Shown here in pieces: positions 26,359 through 35,378 of a DNA stretch of 64,000 nucleotides; position 1 is the first letter of the stretch, and each line of letters opens with the position of its first letter. Origin of the DNA: Kuafuiihalomonas sp050331295 (GTDB taxonomy: Bacteria; Myxococcota; Kuafuiibacteriia; Kuafuiibacteriales; Kuafuiibacteriaceae); the NCBI GenBank assembly GCA_050331295.1, contig JBHJGZ010000001.1, forward strand, positions 62,001-126,000, in the 5' to 3' direction. A program made the translations under genes and the position numbers. Under the pieces are notes generated by a model. The model saw only the letters and a program-made list of their open reading frames with translations. It was not told the origin of the DNA and did no database searches.

Positions 26359-28524
26359 ATGTTCAAATTAAATCAGCTAGTTGCGTGTTGCTTGGTCACT
26401 TCCTCATTCGTCGCCGGTTGTGGCGAGGACGGGGTTCAAGGCCCACCCGGCGAGCCTGGGGAGGCGGGGCCGCAAGGGGTCCAAGGTCCGGCCGGCCCCC
26501 AGGGGCCTCAGGGGACGGCAGGCCCTCAAGGTGAGCCCGGTGAGCCGGGTGCGCCGGGAGAGCCAGGACAGCCGGGTGAGCCAGGTGAGCCAGGTGAGCC
26601 AGGTGAGCCGGGCGCAGACGCGTCGGCCAACGCCCTCGTCGGACCTTTCTTCTTGGAGAACGACCAGATCTTGACCGACCCGTTCTTGACGGGACCCGAG
26701 GACGATAGCGTCGTCGTGGCGTGGTTCACCGAGTTCCCAGGAGACCGTCACGAGGTCGTGTACGGGGCCGGACTCAACCAGCGGGTGCAAGCCGACACGC
26801 AAACGATGACCCAGCTCTTTGAAGACGAAAGTTCTCAGATCTTCGGTCGACCGACACCGGTGCCGGCTGAAGGAGAGGCGGTCGTCGACCGAGAGGTCTA
26901 TCGCCACGAAGCACGGGTTACCGGCCTAACGCCGGACGTTCGGGTTCCGTACTTCGCCGTCAGCATTGTCGATGGCGTGGAGTTCAAGAGTCGCGTCTTC
27001 ACACTCCAACCGCTCCCTTCGGCCGATCAACCGGTGAAGGTGCTCCTGACCAGCGACCAACAGAATCGAGCCATGGCGCCGGCGAACTTCGAGAAGGTTG
27101 TGGAAACCGTGGGCATGGTCGATGCCGTGTTCTTCGCTGGAGATCTCGTCGATACCCCGAACCGGGCGTCTGAATGGTTTGACCGTGATAACCAAAGCCG
27201 GCCCGCGTTCTTTCCGTCTCTGCAAGGTCGGTTTCAGCAGATGTTCGTCGGACATCCCTATCGAGGGGGGGAGATTCTGCAGAACGCCCCGGTTTTTGCC
27301 ACCATCGGCAATCATGAGAGTCCGGGCCGTTTCGATCGTTCGCAGACCCTTGGAGCGATGGACAGCGAGCCGCGGCCTCGCTGGTTCGCGGCTTGGCAAT
27401 GGGATTCGATGGACCCCATCATGCAGCAGGAAACCGGTCTCGACCGCGACGCGTTCATCCGCGCACGTTCTTTCGATCATGTAACCTACTACGAAATGTG
27501 GAACCTCCCCGAGAACGATGTCGAAAGCGAAGATCCGGAAAACTTCTATAGCATTCGTTACGGCAATGTTGACCTCATCTCCATGAATGTCTCTCGAGTC
27601 TGGCGGAACTGGAACAACGGCTTCACCAATGATGGCCGAGGAAAGTTTTCCGAGCCGGCGGGTACCGTGAACGATCTGGATACGTGGGGATTCGGGGATA
27701 TGTTCTTCGGGGACTACAGCCCGGGCTCTGCTCAGCGTCAGTGGTTGGCGGAAGAGCTGGCTTCTGACGACTTTCTCACCGCCGACTATTCCGTCGTCTT
27801 GACGCACCAGACGATGTTCGGTCACGGCGACAATGCCGTGCCGGTGATGGCTGATCCAGAGGCCCGAGTTACGTTCTTGGATGGACGGGAGCCGATCTTC
27901 ACGACGTTCCCAACCGACGACGGCACCTGGAACGAGATCGTCGAGGCTGCCGACCAGGGCCTCATCGAGGCGGTCAACTACCGCTATCCGCGCGAGGCGG
28001 ATCTCTGGCTGGGCGTCGAAGAGGAGCTACTGCAAGCCGGCGTGCAGTTGGTGCACGCAGGCCATTCTCACGTGTGGAGTCGCACCTACGTAGAGACTGA
28101 AGATGGGAACCAGCGCTTGAACTATCTCGAGACGTCGAACGTGGGGAACACCTTCGGACCGACAGTGGATTTCAATCCTCGAGTGCCTTGGGCGACCCAG
28201 TTCTATCCGGACCCGACGACCAACGACACTCGGGACAATACATTCTGGATTCCGGAAGACTATCTCCGCCTCGGTGATCCGCAGGGACGCCCGGATGTGG
28301 TCCCCAGCCGCGTACCTGAGGTCGACTTCATGCGGGACGTCGAAGGAGGCCCAGAGGGACTGCCTTTCATCAGTTCCAACCGCGTGACGGTGTTCTCGAT
28401 TCTCGATTCTGGCGATGGGACGGTGCGTTCCTACGCCCATGACACCGAGTTCCCGCGTACGCCGGCCATCGAGGTCGACTGCTTTCCGCTCGATCTGAAC
28501 GCAGATCCGAACCCTTGCTTGTAG
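26359..28524 (+). CDS. Collagen-like lipoprotein with metallophosphoesterase domain
   Basis: 721-aa lipoprotein. The lipobox is FVAGC with the modified Cys at 21. Immediately after it come 22 uninterrupted Gly-X-Y triplets (residues about 22-87), rich in GEP, GPQ and GPA, forming a probable collagen-like stalk. A fibronectin-like strand region (about 120-230) leads to a calcineurin-type phosphoesterase: LLTSDQQN, FAGDLVD (~260), GNHE (~316) and GHSHVWSRTY (~568), the purple-acid-phosphatase layout. The first motif has SDQQ in place of the usual DxH/D-x-Q form. Start chosen for TAGGAG 6 nt upstream; a Met two codons earlier has no spacing. Likely a cell-surface phosphatase on a stalk. Confidence 0.85.
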   Translation: MFKLNQLVACCLVTSSFVAGCGEDGVQGPPGEPGEAGPQGVQGPAGPQGPQGTAGPQGEPGEPGAPGEPGQPGEPGEPGEPGEPGADASANALVGPFFLENDQILTDPFLTGPEDDSVVVAWFTEFPGDRHEVVYGAGLNQRVQADTQTMTQLFEDESSQIFGRPTPVPAEGEAVVDREVYRHEARVTGLTPDVRVPYFAVSIVDGVEFKSRVFTLQPLPSADQPVKVLLTSDQQNRAMAPANFEKVVETVGMVDAVFFAGDLVDTPNRASEWFDRDNQSRPAFFPSLQGRFQQMFVGHPYRGGEILQNAPVFATIGNHESPGRFDRSQTLGAMDSEPRPRWFAAWQWDSMDPIMQQETGLDRDAFIRARSFDHVTYYEMWNLPENDVESEDPENFYSIRYGNVDLISMNVSRVWRNWNNGFTNDGRGKFSEPAGTVNDLDTWGFGDMFFGDYSPGSAQRQWLAEELASDDFLTADYSVVLTHQTMFGHGDNAVPVMADPEARVTFLDGREPIFTTFPTDDGTWNEIVEAADQGLIEAVNYRYPREADLWLGVEEELLQAGVQLVHAGHSHVWSRTYVETEDGNQRLNYLETSNVGNTFGPTVDFNPRVPWATQFYPDPTTNDTRDNTFWIPEDYLRLGDPQGRPDVVPSRVPEVDFMRDVEGGPEGLPFISSNRVTVFSILDSGDGTVRSYAHDTEFPRTPAIEVDCFPLDLNADPNPCL

Positions 28525-28529
28525 GACAT

Positions 28530-28569
28530 CCGCGCTCCCGGTGCGTCCCATGGCGCGTCGGGAGCGCGG
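28530..28569. terminator. Hairpin between convergent genes
   Basis: Perfect 11-bp inverted repeat CCGCGCTCCCG / CGGGAGCGCGG with an 18-nt loop, located between the stop of the phosphoesterase gene and the stop of the converging MBL gene. No T tract on either side; position suggests a shared bidirectional terminator. Confidence 0.65.
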
Positions 28570-28573
28570 CCCC

Positions 28574-29884
28574 TCAATCCAGCCCAATGTCGAAGAAGTC
28601 CTCTGCGTTGAAGTGGACCTTCATCTGCTGCTGGGACGACTTCGCGAGCTTCCTGGCGTGCTTCTCGAGCGCCGTCATGTGCTTCTTTCGAGCGGAGGTC
28701 GAAGCGACGCTCTTGGAAGAGTTGAAGTGGACCATGAACCGCTCACCCGCGTGCTCGTGTTCGCTCCGCCGCGACGCAGAGCCGAAGCGGCTGTCCGCAA
28801 CGAGCTCCACAACTCCGAGTTCGGGATTGTGGTGGCTTCCGTTTCCACAGAATACGTAGTGGTCCGCGACCACCCGCTGCAGAAACTCCAGGTTGATGTT
28901 GGCGGTTGCCCCATGATGTTGAATCTTCAGAACATCGACGTGGATCTGACCGTCTTCATTCAGACGGTCGGCCTTCTCGAGGCCCTTGAGGATATCCTGC
29001 CCTGCGCCGTCGCCGGTCAGGAGCACCCGTGCGCCATTCTCCTCTGCCAGCATCATGATCGAGGCCAGATTCGGGGTTGTGACGTCGCTTCGGTTGCCGA
29101 ACTCGGAGGCAGAGGTCGTCAAAGCGCGCTTGGTCGCGAGGAATCGGTCCGCTTCGCCTAGGCCGAGGCGGTCCGCTTCTTCATCCATCTCCTTCCGAAG
29201 GGCATCGATCCGTTCTTCGTGAGTCTGCACCCACCTCCGCCACTGTTCTCGAAGGTTCATCAGATCCGATTGAAATGGTCCGACGATGGTGACCAACGTA
29301 TCGCCCATCGGGAAGGGTTCGGTGTTTCCTCCGGCTCTCACCAACCGGCCCCCAAAATGGGTATTGAGTGGAATATTGAGCTGGTCCTCGTCGATTCGAT
29401 AGGCCAACTCGATGGCCTGTTCTTCACCGAGCGCGAGATCGGGCAGATAAAACTCTCGAGGAATCAGGTCGGGCTCTTGCAAAGCGAGCTGAGCCGAGGC
29501 GGCAAGGCCCAGCATGTTCCTGACGTCTTCCTCTGCGTCCCCGAGTTGGTCAGCAAAACCGTTGTGCCAGATTTCCTTGATCTGCGGAGGGCGAGGTAGA
29601 CGAGGCTTCCGCTTCCGGGCTCGGCCTTGCGGGGGATGCTCCTTCTCGAAGAGATGAATTCGCCAGTCGACCTCGATCTCGAGCAGTTTCAAGATACCGG
29701 AGATGTGGTCCGCATCGATATGGGAAACGCAAACCACATCCAAGACCTTGCACTCCGACACCGATCGGACCGCGTGGTCGGAGAAGGAGCCGGAGCGACC
29801 GCCATCGATCAACATGTGGTGCCCGTCGCTACTAGAAAGAAGAAGGCAGTCGCCGTCGTTCGCCTGAAACACTCGAAGTCGCAC
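28574..29884 (-). CDS. ComEC-like MBL-fold metallo-hydrolase
   Basis: 436-aa metallo-beta-lactamase-fold protein of the ComEC/Rec2 C-terminal type. It starts MRLRVFQANDGDCLLLSSSD and HMLIDGG, with the metal motif SHIDADH (H55, D57, D59, H60), a later TGDGAGQD and IQHHG. A helical, charged insertion (residues about 75-250) separates the metal motifs. There is no signal peptide or membrane segment, so it is a soluble cytosolic hydrolase, possibly nuclease or phosphodiesterase. The start is 9 nt downstream of the subtilisin stop: a tight two-gene operon. Proteins of this type occur as effectors in several bacterial conflict systems; this is the basis for suspecting a defence role (inference). 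Confidence 0.82.
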   Translation of the reverse strand: MRLRVFQANDGDCLLLSSSDGHHMLIDGGRSGSFSDHAVRSVSECKVLDVVCVSHIDADHISGILKLLEIEVDWRIHLFEKEHPPQGRARKRKPRLPRPPQIKEIWHNGFADQLGDAEEDVRNMLGLAASAQLALQEPDLIPREFYLPDLALGEEQAIELAYRIDEDQLNIPLNTHFGGRLVRAGGNTEPFPMGDTLVTIVGPFQSDLMNLREQWRRWVQTHEERIDALRKEMDEEADRLGLGEADRFLATKRALTTSASEFGNRSDVTTPNLASIMMLAEENGARVLLTGDGAGQDILKGLEKADRLNEDGQIHVDVLKIQHHGATANINLEFLQRVVADHYVFCGNGSHHNPELGVVELVADSRFGSASRRSEHEHAGERFMVHFNSSKSVASTSARKKHMTALEKHARKLAKSSQQQMKVHFNAEDFFDIGLD

Positions 29885-29893
29885 GCCGTGGCC

Positions 29894-31969
29894 TCAGGTG
29901 ATGTCGCTGCGTTCGTTGACCCGGGCCGCTTCTTCGAGGCAGGCGGCGGGGTCCAACAAACCAAATCCATTGTCGCTCTTCCAGCCGAAGTCGGAATCCT
30001 CCATCGGCTCAGCGGTCCGTCGCATGATGCCGATGATCTGCGCGGCGGTGAGCGTCGGCGCGACCGCGAGCATCAAACCCGCCACGCCAGCCGCGTAGGG
30101 ACTGGCCATGCTGGTTCCGGTCATTCCTATCCAAGGCGCGGAAGCGAATCCATTCGCGGCGATGACATCGGTACCGGGGGCCAGGACCTCTGGCTTCATG
30201 CCGTTGGTCCGCGTGGGACCTTGGCTGCTGGACACGTTGACCCGGCGCTTGGTGCCATCGAAGTTCCCGACCGCAAGAATCCTCTCTCCGCACGCCAACG
30301 AGCTCACGGTGTATGCGTCGACGTGGCTCCTCTGGCTGAAGAAGGAAGGAAGGGCGGAATAGGCCATCCCATTTCGGCGGATGTGAGGCCCGGGGTCGTC
30401 GCGCTCGATCCAAACGTGATACCTGCCGTCCCGAACGTCCTCCCCTCTCAGGCTCACCCTCCATTCCCCTGGTTGAACTCCGATGAGCGGGCTCTTGAGT
30501 CGAGGCGTCAGATAGATCGAGATCGTGTTGGCTCCGTTGGCTGGTCGATACAGCTCGTTATAGATACTGATGAACGTACCGTCCGAGAGCTGTCGGTTCT
30601 CGATGTATTGACCAGGGTGAACCGGTCCGATCTGTTCCGGCTCCGGGCCGGGCGAAGTCACAACGACCGAAAATCGGTCTTGCGGTTCGTACCAAATTTC
30701 CATCTCGTTTTCGGAGATATCGGCCGACCCATCGCCGACCACGATCCAATCCATGGAGTTGGTGAGGCCCCGGGCCCCGATGCGGCCGCTCGAGTGGATT
30801 CGACCCGTCACGTATCCGAGGTCCCCAGGGAAGGAAGGGCTATCTTGACCTGCATTTCCCGCTGCGACCGAGACGACACGGCCCGGGAGCACGAGTGCAT
30901 GGTCGATCCACCGACTGACGGCACTCGAGCCGTCGTGGGCGTGTCCGTTGGTGCCGAGGCTGATGTTGATGGACAACGGCATTGGCCCGTCGAGCTGCCG
31001 TTCTTGACCCAGCTCTTCGGCGACGCTGATGAGGTAGTCTACGGCGTGTGCGATCCGAGCCGAATCGTAGAAGGAGCGGCGACGGTCTGCATCCTGCGGC
31101 GCCAGATCCAGCATCACGCACGCGAGCTCGGCCTTCCGGCAGATGCCACGGTTGCCGGCGGCGATGCTGGCCACGTGGGTTGCGTGGGAACTTCGCTGCT
31201 GGTGCGCTTGCGGTTCGATGGCGTAGGGCGAGACCCCGATGCTCGAAGCCGCGGCAATGGCAGCGTTGAAGTGCTCGGCGCGAAACTCCGAACCGTAGTC
31301 GAAACCTCGGGGAGAACTTCGGGTGCTTCCGCCCATGTCCCATAGGCGAGCCACCCGGGTCTCGCCGTCTACCAAGAAATCAGGATGAGCGAACGCGATT
31401 CCGCCAACGTCAATGATGCCGATGAGTACGCCGGCGCCGTAGTCGTGTCGTCGGCTTTGGCTGCGAATCTTGCGTTCCGAAAGGGGTGGAGCGGCGGTGC
31501 CTCCCAGATGAGAGCTCAGCACGACCGGAGGGACACGGATGATGTCGCCGACCTCGATATGCGTGACATCGGAACGCTGGGCCATGCTGGCCACTTCGCT
31601 CAAGGGGACTTCAGCCGTCGCGATGGTGCCGCGGCGACGGCTGACACCCTGGGTGCGCTGCGTGTCCGGTGCATCCTCGTTGAAGTGAATGAACAGACTG
31701 GCTTTCGCCGAATGGACGACCTGGTCGAGGGTGCCCTTCCCGTACTTCTGACGTTTCGTTGGCGGGGTCGCGCCGAAGGGAGACCGAAGACGGGGCGTCG
31801 TCGCCACGGGCGCATCCGAAGTGACCGCCAGCGCCGGGTCGTGCTCGGCCCGGGCCAGACATACCTCTTCATCTCCGTTGGCGAACAGCCGAAGCTTGGG
31901 TGCAACCTTGCGATTGACGAGACCGGTCTTGTTCGGGTCCTCGCGTTTCGTCCTGGATCTCCGTGCCAT
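29894..31969 (-). CDS. Cytosolic subtilisin-family (S8) protease
   Basis: 691-aa subtilase without a signal peptide. Residues about 80-150 look like an I9-type propeptide or inhibitor domain (SLFIHFNEDAPD to THIEVGDIIRVP). The catalytic triad is present: D187 (GIIDVGG, slightly divergent from D-S/T-G), H262 (SHATHVASIAAG) and S620 (GTSMASPYAAG), with the oxyanion Asn region SVAAGNAG. An insertion of about 150 residues between the Asn and Ser motifs is beta-rich, like a PPC/binding domain. It is the first gene of an operon with the MBL hydrolase. A cytosolic protease coupled to a hydrolase suggests proteolytic activation of a partner; this is inference. No sensor domain recognised. Confidence 0.85.
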   Translation of the reverse strand: MARRSRTKREDPNKTGLVNRKVAPKLRLFANGDEEVCLARAEHDPALAVTSDAPVATTPRLRSPFGATPPTKRQKYGKGTLDQVVHSAKASLFIHFNEDAPDTQRTQGVSRRRGTIATAEVPLSEVASMAQRSDVTHIEVGDIIRVPPVVLSSHLGGTAAPPLSERKIRSQSRRHDYGAGVLIGIIDVGGIAFAHPDFLVDGETRVARLWDMGGSTRSSPRGFDYGSEFRAEHFNAAIAAASSIGVSPYAIEPQAHQQRSSHATHVASIAAGNRGICRKAELACVMLDLAPQDADRRRSFYDSARIAHAVDYLISVAEELGQERQLDGPMPLSINISLGTNGHAHDGSSAVSRWIDHALVLPGRVVSVAAGNAGQDSPSFPGDLGYVTGRIHSSGRIGARGLTNSMDWIVVGDGSADISENEMEIWYEPQDRFSVVVTSPGPEPEQIGPVHPGQYIENRQLSDGTFISIYNELYRPANGANTISIYLTPRLKSPLIGVQPGEWRVSLRGEDVRDGRYHVWIERDDPGPHIRRNGMAYSALPSFFSQRSHVDAYTVSSLACGERILAVGNFDGTKRRVNVSSSQGPTRTNGMKPEVLAPGTDVIAANGFASAPWIGMTGTSMASPYAAGVAGLMLAVAPTLTAAQIIGIMRRTAEPMEDSDFGWKSDNGFGLLDPAACLEEAARVNERSDIT

Positions 31970-32298
31970 CTTTGCCTCCCGCAGCGGTGTCGAGATGGAC
32001 CTTAGATCCGTGTGCTATCAGGGAAAAGGTGCCAGCTCGCTTGGAAGCCTTCGGAATCGAGGCAGCGCCCGTGCCGGCCGCTGTTGGGTTCCCTAGAGCG
32101 ACGAAATCATCGCAACCAGGCGGTCCTTGAGCGCTTCAGCTGTGTGCGGCGAGCAGCGACCCGCCCCGAAGACGCCTCCGGCGAGGGAGTTCAGACGCTC
32201 TTCGAGACGCACCACCCATGGTCTCGCGTCATGAGACTCACCCGGAGCTGTCGGGCGGTGAAGCTGTTGTTGTGCATCGCCTTGGTACGGGTGCGGCG
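31970..32298. other. Gap upstream of the subtilisin-MBL operon
   Basis: About 330 nt between the subtilisin start and the VOC-protein stop. No convincing gene. The minus strand carries RLEERLNSLAGGVFG and TAEALKDRLVAMISSL in one frame, which could be the tail of a decayed gene, but the rest of that frame is Arg-rich noise. It must include the operon promoter; none was clear. Confidence 0.35.
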
Positions 32299-32670
32299 TC
32301 AAGCAGTACTGCCTTCGTACTCCATCGCTCCAACGATGTTGCCTTCGGGATCCTCGAAGAAGACCAAGTGCCCGACTCCGGCGATGGTCGCCTTTTCCAT
32401 CACGATCCGACCGCCGTTCGCGACGACTTCCGCTTCCAGCTTCGCGATGTCCGAGACCGCGACCGTGCACTCGAATCCGAACATCGGTTTTCCGGGCCGG
32501 ATCTCCCGACGCTGTTGAAGAGCGCCTCGAAGCCCGCCCTCGCCGGTGTCGATCTGAAAGAATCCTGGCGGTCCCCACGGAGTGATGCTCCACCCCAAGA
32601 CGGCCTCGTAGAACTGCTTGGCCCGATCGATATCGTCGGCATTCACGGCAAAGTGGCTGATTCGATTCAT
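32299..32670 (-). CDS. VOC-family (glyoxalase/bleomycin-resistance fold) protein
   Basis: 123-aa single-module VOC protein. Two beta-alpha-beta-beta-beta halves are visible: ISHFAVNADDIDRAKQFYEA with LGWSITPW, and AVSDIAKLEAEVVANGGRIV with GHLVFFEDPEGNIVGAMEYE. His and Glu at the ends of the halves could bind metal. Substrate unknown. It is divergent from an AraC-type gene (57 nt apart), a common regulator-target arrangement for VOC proteins. Confidence 0.88.
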   Translation of the reverse strand: MNRISHFAVNADDIDRAKQFYEAVLGWSITPWGPPGFFQIDTGEGGLRGALQQRREIRPGKPMFGFECTVAVSDIAKLEAEVVANGGRIVMEKATIAGVGHLVFFEDPEGNIVGAMEYEGSTA

Positions 32671-32727
32671 GTCCCCGTCACCATACTGCTGGTCTACAAT
32701 GGCTCGCTTTCGCTAGAATGACAGATA

Positions 32728-33513
32728 ATGTCGAATTTACGACATCAACCCCTGGTAAGGTCCTACGCGGTGGCCCACCCACCGAACCTTCACCTTCCCG
32801 AGCGGTCATTCCAGGGGTGGGATCAGTTGGTGTTCGCGGCATCGGGCGTCATGAACGTCAATACGGCCGAGGGCACCTGGGTGGTTCCACCTCATCGCGC
32901 GGTCTGGATTCCTGCCGGGGTCAGCCATGAGGTACGCATGACGGGACGCGTGGTGCTGCGCTCCGTGTTCTTTCGCGCCAGTTTCACGCGGCGACGGCTT
33001 CCGCGTAGCTGTCTCGCCGTGAGCGTGTCTCCGCTTCTGCGGGAGCTGGTGCTGCACGTTTGCCGCCTGGGTCTGTTGTGGAAGGAACAGGCGAGCGAGG
33101 CACGACTGGCCCGGGTGCTCCTCGATCAGTTTGAGCCTTGGCCGATGGTCCCGCTCCAGCTTCCTCTGCCGCGCGAACCGCGGGCGAGGCGCACAGCCGA
33201 AGTCCTGATGCAAAACCCAGGTTGTCGCGATGCCATGATGAAGGCCATACGTGCGGCACGGGCGTCGAGGAGGAACCTCGAGCGGTTGTTCGTGAGGGAG
33301 ACCGGATTGACACTGGGCCGGTTTCATCGACGTTCTCGTTTGATCGAAGCTCTTCGCGGTCTGGCACAGGACCGAGCGGTGACTCGAGTGGCTTTCGACG
33401 TGGGCTACTCGACGCCCAGTGCGTTCATTGCTGCGTTCAAGGCGGAGCTGGGTACGACACCGGCCCGCTACTTTGGTGCAGTGGCAGAGGTTCCAACTGT
33501 CGCTCTGGACTGA
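32728..33513 (+). CDS. AraC-family transcriptional regulator
   Basis: 261-aa regulator. The N-terminal cupin (residues about 30-100: WDQLVFAASGVMNVNTAEGT, WVVPPHRAVWIPAGVSHEVR) is of the type that binds small effectors. The C-terminal double HTH is at about 160-250 (ARASRRNLERLFVRETGLTL, GRFHRRSRLIEALRGLAQ, VTRVAFDVGYSTPSAFIAAF). Probably controls the divergent VOC gene and the membrane-protein gene downstream. Effector unknown. Confidence 0.9.
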   Translation: MSNLRHQPLVRSYAVAHPPNLHLPERSFQGWDQLVFAASGVMNVNTAEGTWVVPPHRAVWIPAGVSHEVRMTGRVVLRSVFFRASFTRRRLPRSCLAVSVSPLLRELVLHVCRLGLLWKEQASEARLARVLLDQFEPWPMVPLQLPLPREPRARRTAEVLMQNPGCRDAMMKAIRAARASRRNLERLFVRETGLTLGRFHRRSRLIEALRGLAQDRAVTRVAFDVGYSTPSAFIAAFKAELGTTPARYFGAVAEVPTVALD

Positions 33514-33620
33514 CCCGTGGCAGAGCCATCAGGCTTGCGCGATGTGGACTCGAGCCTCCGATTATGGATCCACTTGCGGCCAATGCACGGGGGCGGGACG
33601 GCTGGGATGGTTTTGGCTCC

Positions 33621-34028
33621 ATGAAGCTCTTTATGAAGTTCATCCACGAGGTCGGCTCGTATGGCCTCGCAGGCGGGTTTGCGGTCCAGCTCATCGTTCT
33701 GGCCCATGGTGGGGTCGATCCTTCGTCGACCCGGGAACAGGTCGAGATCATCGGGTTGTGGCTCGTGATGCCTTCTCTACTCGTGGTGCTGGCAAGCGGC
33801 CTCTGGGCGATGTTCCTGCGTCCTTCATTCTTTTCGAAAGGTTGGATCTGGATGAAGATCTTCCTAACCGTGCCGCCCAGCTACGCGGCGATCGCCACGT
33901 TTCCGTGGGTTCGGTCTGGAGCTGGAGAACGCACGGGAACGGTGCTCTGGGTTGCCCTCGTCGCTTCCGTCATCGTCACCGCTTTCTCGGTGTGGCGCCC
34001 GAAAGGCGTGCTGGTTTCCGGATTCTGA
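33621..34028 (+). CDS. DUF2269-like four-helix membrane protein
   Basis: 135-aa integral membrane protein with four hydrophobic segments: LAGGFAVQLIVLAHGG, IIGLWLVMPSLLVVLASGLW, MKIFLTVPPSYAAIATFP and VLWVALVASVIVTAFSVW. The short helices and the G-WI-K pattern resemble DUF2269/CopD-like small membrane proteins. The start is uncertain: MKLFMKFIHEVG is chosen, but a Met 19 codons earlier is in frame. It follows the AraC gene by about 100 nt on the same strand. Confidence 0.65.
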   Translation: MKLFMKFIHEVGSYGLAGGFAVQLIVLAHGGVDPSSTREQVEIIGLWLVMPSLLVVLASGLWAMFLRPSFFSKGWIWMKIFLTVPPSYAAIATFPWVRSGAGERTGTVLWVALVASVIVTAFSVWRPKGVLVSGF

Positions 34029-34038
34029 GTCACCGGCG

Positions 34039-35271
34039 TTACAGCTCCTGCTCCACGACAGCGAGGGCTTCTTCCATCTGGCGCCAGCGTTGTTCGATAC
34101 TTCCGGTGTAACCAATGGACAGTCGAACCAGGCCTCCCGTCAGTCCAGCCTGCACCTTGGCGTCATCATTCATCTCGCTGCTGGTGGTGCTGGCAGATGT
34201 CGACATCAAGGTATCGAAGTATCCGAGGCTCACCGCCATGTATCCGAAGCTCCGGTTCTGAAGCTCCTCCATCAATCGAGCTGCGCGGTGGGTGGTCCCC
34301 ATGTCGAGGGCCAAGATACCCCCAGCGCCGTATTCGGGGCGACCGATTCGGCGAAGCGTCGCATACCCCTCGTGTTCCTCGAGGCCCGGGTAGAGGACCC
34401 GATAACCCGCCGTAGTGAGGCGCCGCGCGAATTCGAGGCCGCGACGGCTGTGTTCTTTCATGCGAAGGCCTAGGTGCGGAACGCGAAGACTGATGCTGAA
34501 TGCGACTTTCGGGTCCATCGTGGGACCGAGAAGCATCAGGGCGCCCTCGTGAAGATCCATGAGGCTTTGTATGAATTCGGTCTTTCCGCAGATGGCGCCG
34601 GCCACGATGTCGGATGCGCCATTGATGTACTTGGTCAGACTGTGCAGCACGACATCAGCGCCCAAGGCCGCGGGACTCACGATCATCGGAGAGAATGTAT
34701 TGTCTATCACGAGCTTTGCTCCACGCTCGTGCGCGATCTGGGCGAGCTGATCGATCGGAGCAACTCGGAGAGTCGGATTGGCCAAGGTCTCGGTGTACAG
34801 AAATCGGGTGGTGTCATGGAATGCATTCCTCACCGCGTTGAGGTCGCTGGTGTTCACGAAGCTGACCCGAAGCCCGGTCTTCTGGGGCAAGAAGTCTTTG
34901 AAGAGGGCGTAGGTGCCACCATAGACCGTATCGCTGCACACCACGTGGTCACCAGGGCGGCAGAGCTGTAGAACAGTCGACGAAATGGCGGCCATCCCGC
35001 TCGCGGTCGCGTACGCGGCCTCGGTGCCCTCGAGCGCGGCGAGCTCACGACCCAGGACGTACACCGTCGGATTGAAATGGCGCCCGTAGAGATAGCAGCC
35101 CGCAGAAGGTCCGGTACGACCTTGAAAGATCTCCGGCATTGTTTCCGCGTGCATCACCGTGAAGGTGGTGCTCGCCTCGATGGACATGTTGACGCCGCCG
35201 TGTTCCCCGAATTCGTGCTTCATGTCTGCGAGGGCCTCGATGGGGTCATAGAAACGTTCGGAGCGGGTCAT
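34039..35271 (-). CDS. Cys/Met-metabolism PLP enzyme (gamma-lyase/synthase family)
   Basis: 410-aa fold-type I PLP enzyme of the cystathionine gamma-synthase / methionine gamma-lyase family. The PLP lysine is K214 in HSLTKYINGASD, D190 (LVIDNTF) holds the pyridine ring, and Y62/R64 of YGRHFNPT bind phosphate from the neighbouring subunit. The glycine-rich turn is ASGMAAISS. The tail GGLVRLSIGYTG is the carboxylate-binding Arg strand. Full length. Which substrate (O-acylhomoserine, cystathionine or methionine) cannot be told; no Met-biosynthesis genes are adjacent. Confidence 0.88.
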   Translation of the reverse strand: MTRSERFYDPIEALADMKHEFGEHGGVNMSIEASTTFTVMHAETMPEIFQGRTGPSAGCYLYGRHFNPTVYVLGRELAALEGTEAAYATASGMAAISSTVLQLCRPGDHVVCSDTVYGGTYALFKDFLPQKTGLRVSFVNTSDLNAVRNAFHDTTRFLYTETLANPTLRVAPIDQLAQIAHERGAKLVIDNTFSPMIVSPAALGADVVLHSLTKYINGASDIVAGAICGKTEFIQSLMDLHEGALMLLGPTMDPKVAFSISLRVPHLGLRMKEHSRRGLEFARRLTTAGYRVLYPGLEEHEGYATLRRIGRPEYGAGGILALDMGTTHRAARLMEELQNRSFGYMAVSLGYFDTLMSTSASTTSSEMNDDAKVQAGLTGGLVRLSIGYTGSIEQRWRQMEEALAVVEQEL

Positions 35272-35378
35272 GGCCTCACTATCGTTCGAGCCGACATGGG
35301 CGACAAGACGAACGGGATGATTCGCAGACGTTGCGGTCTGGCTTGAGGGCCCCAGACGGCTCGTCTACGTTCTGCGAC

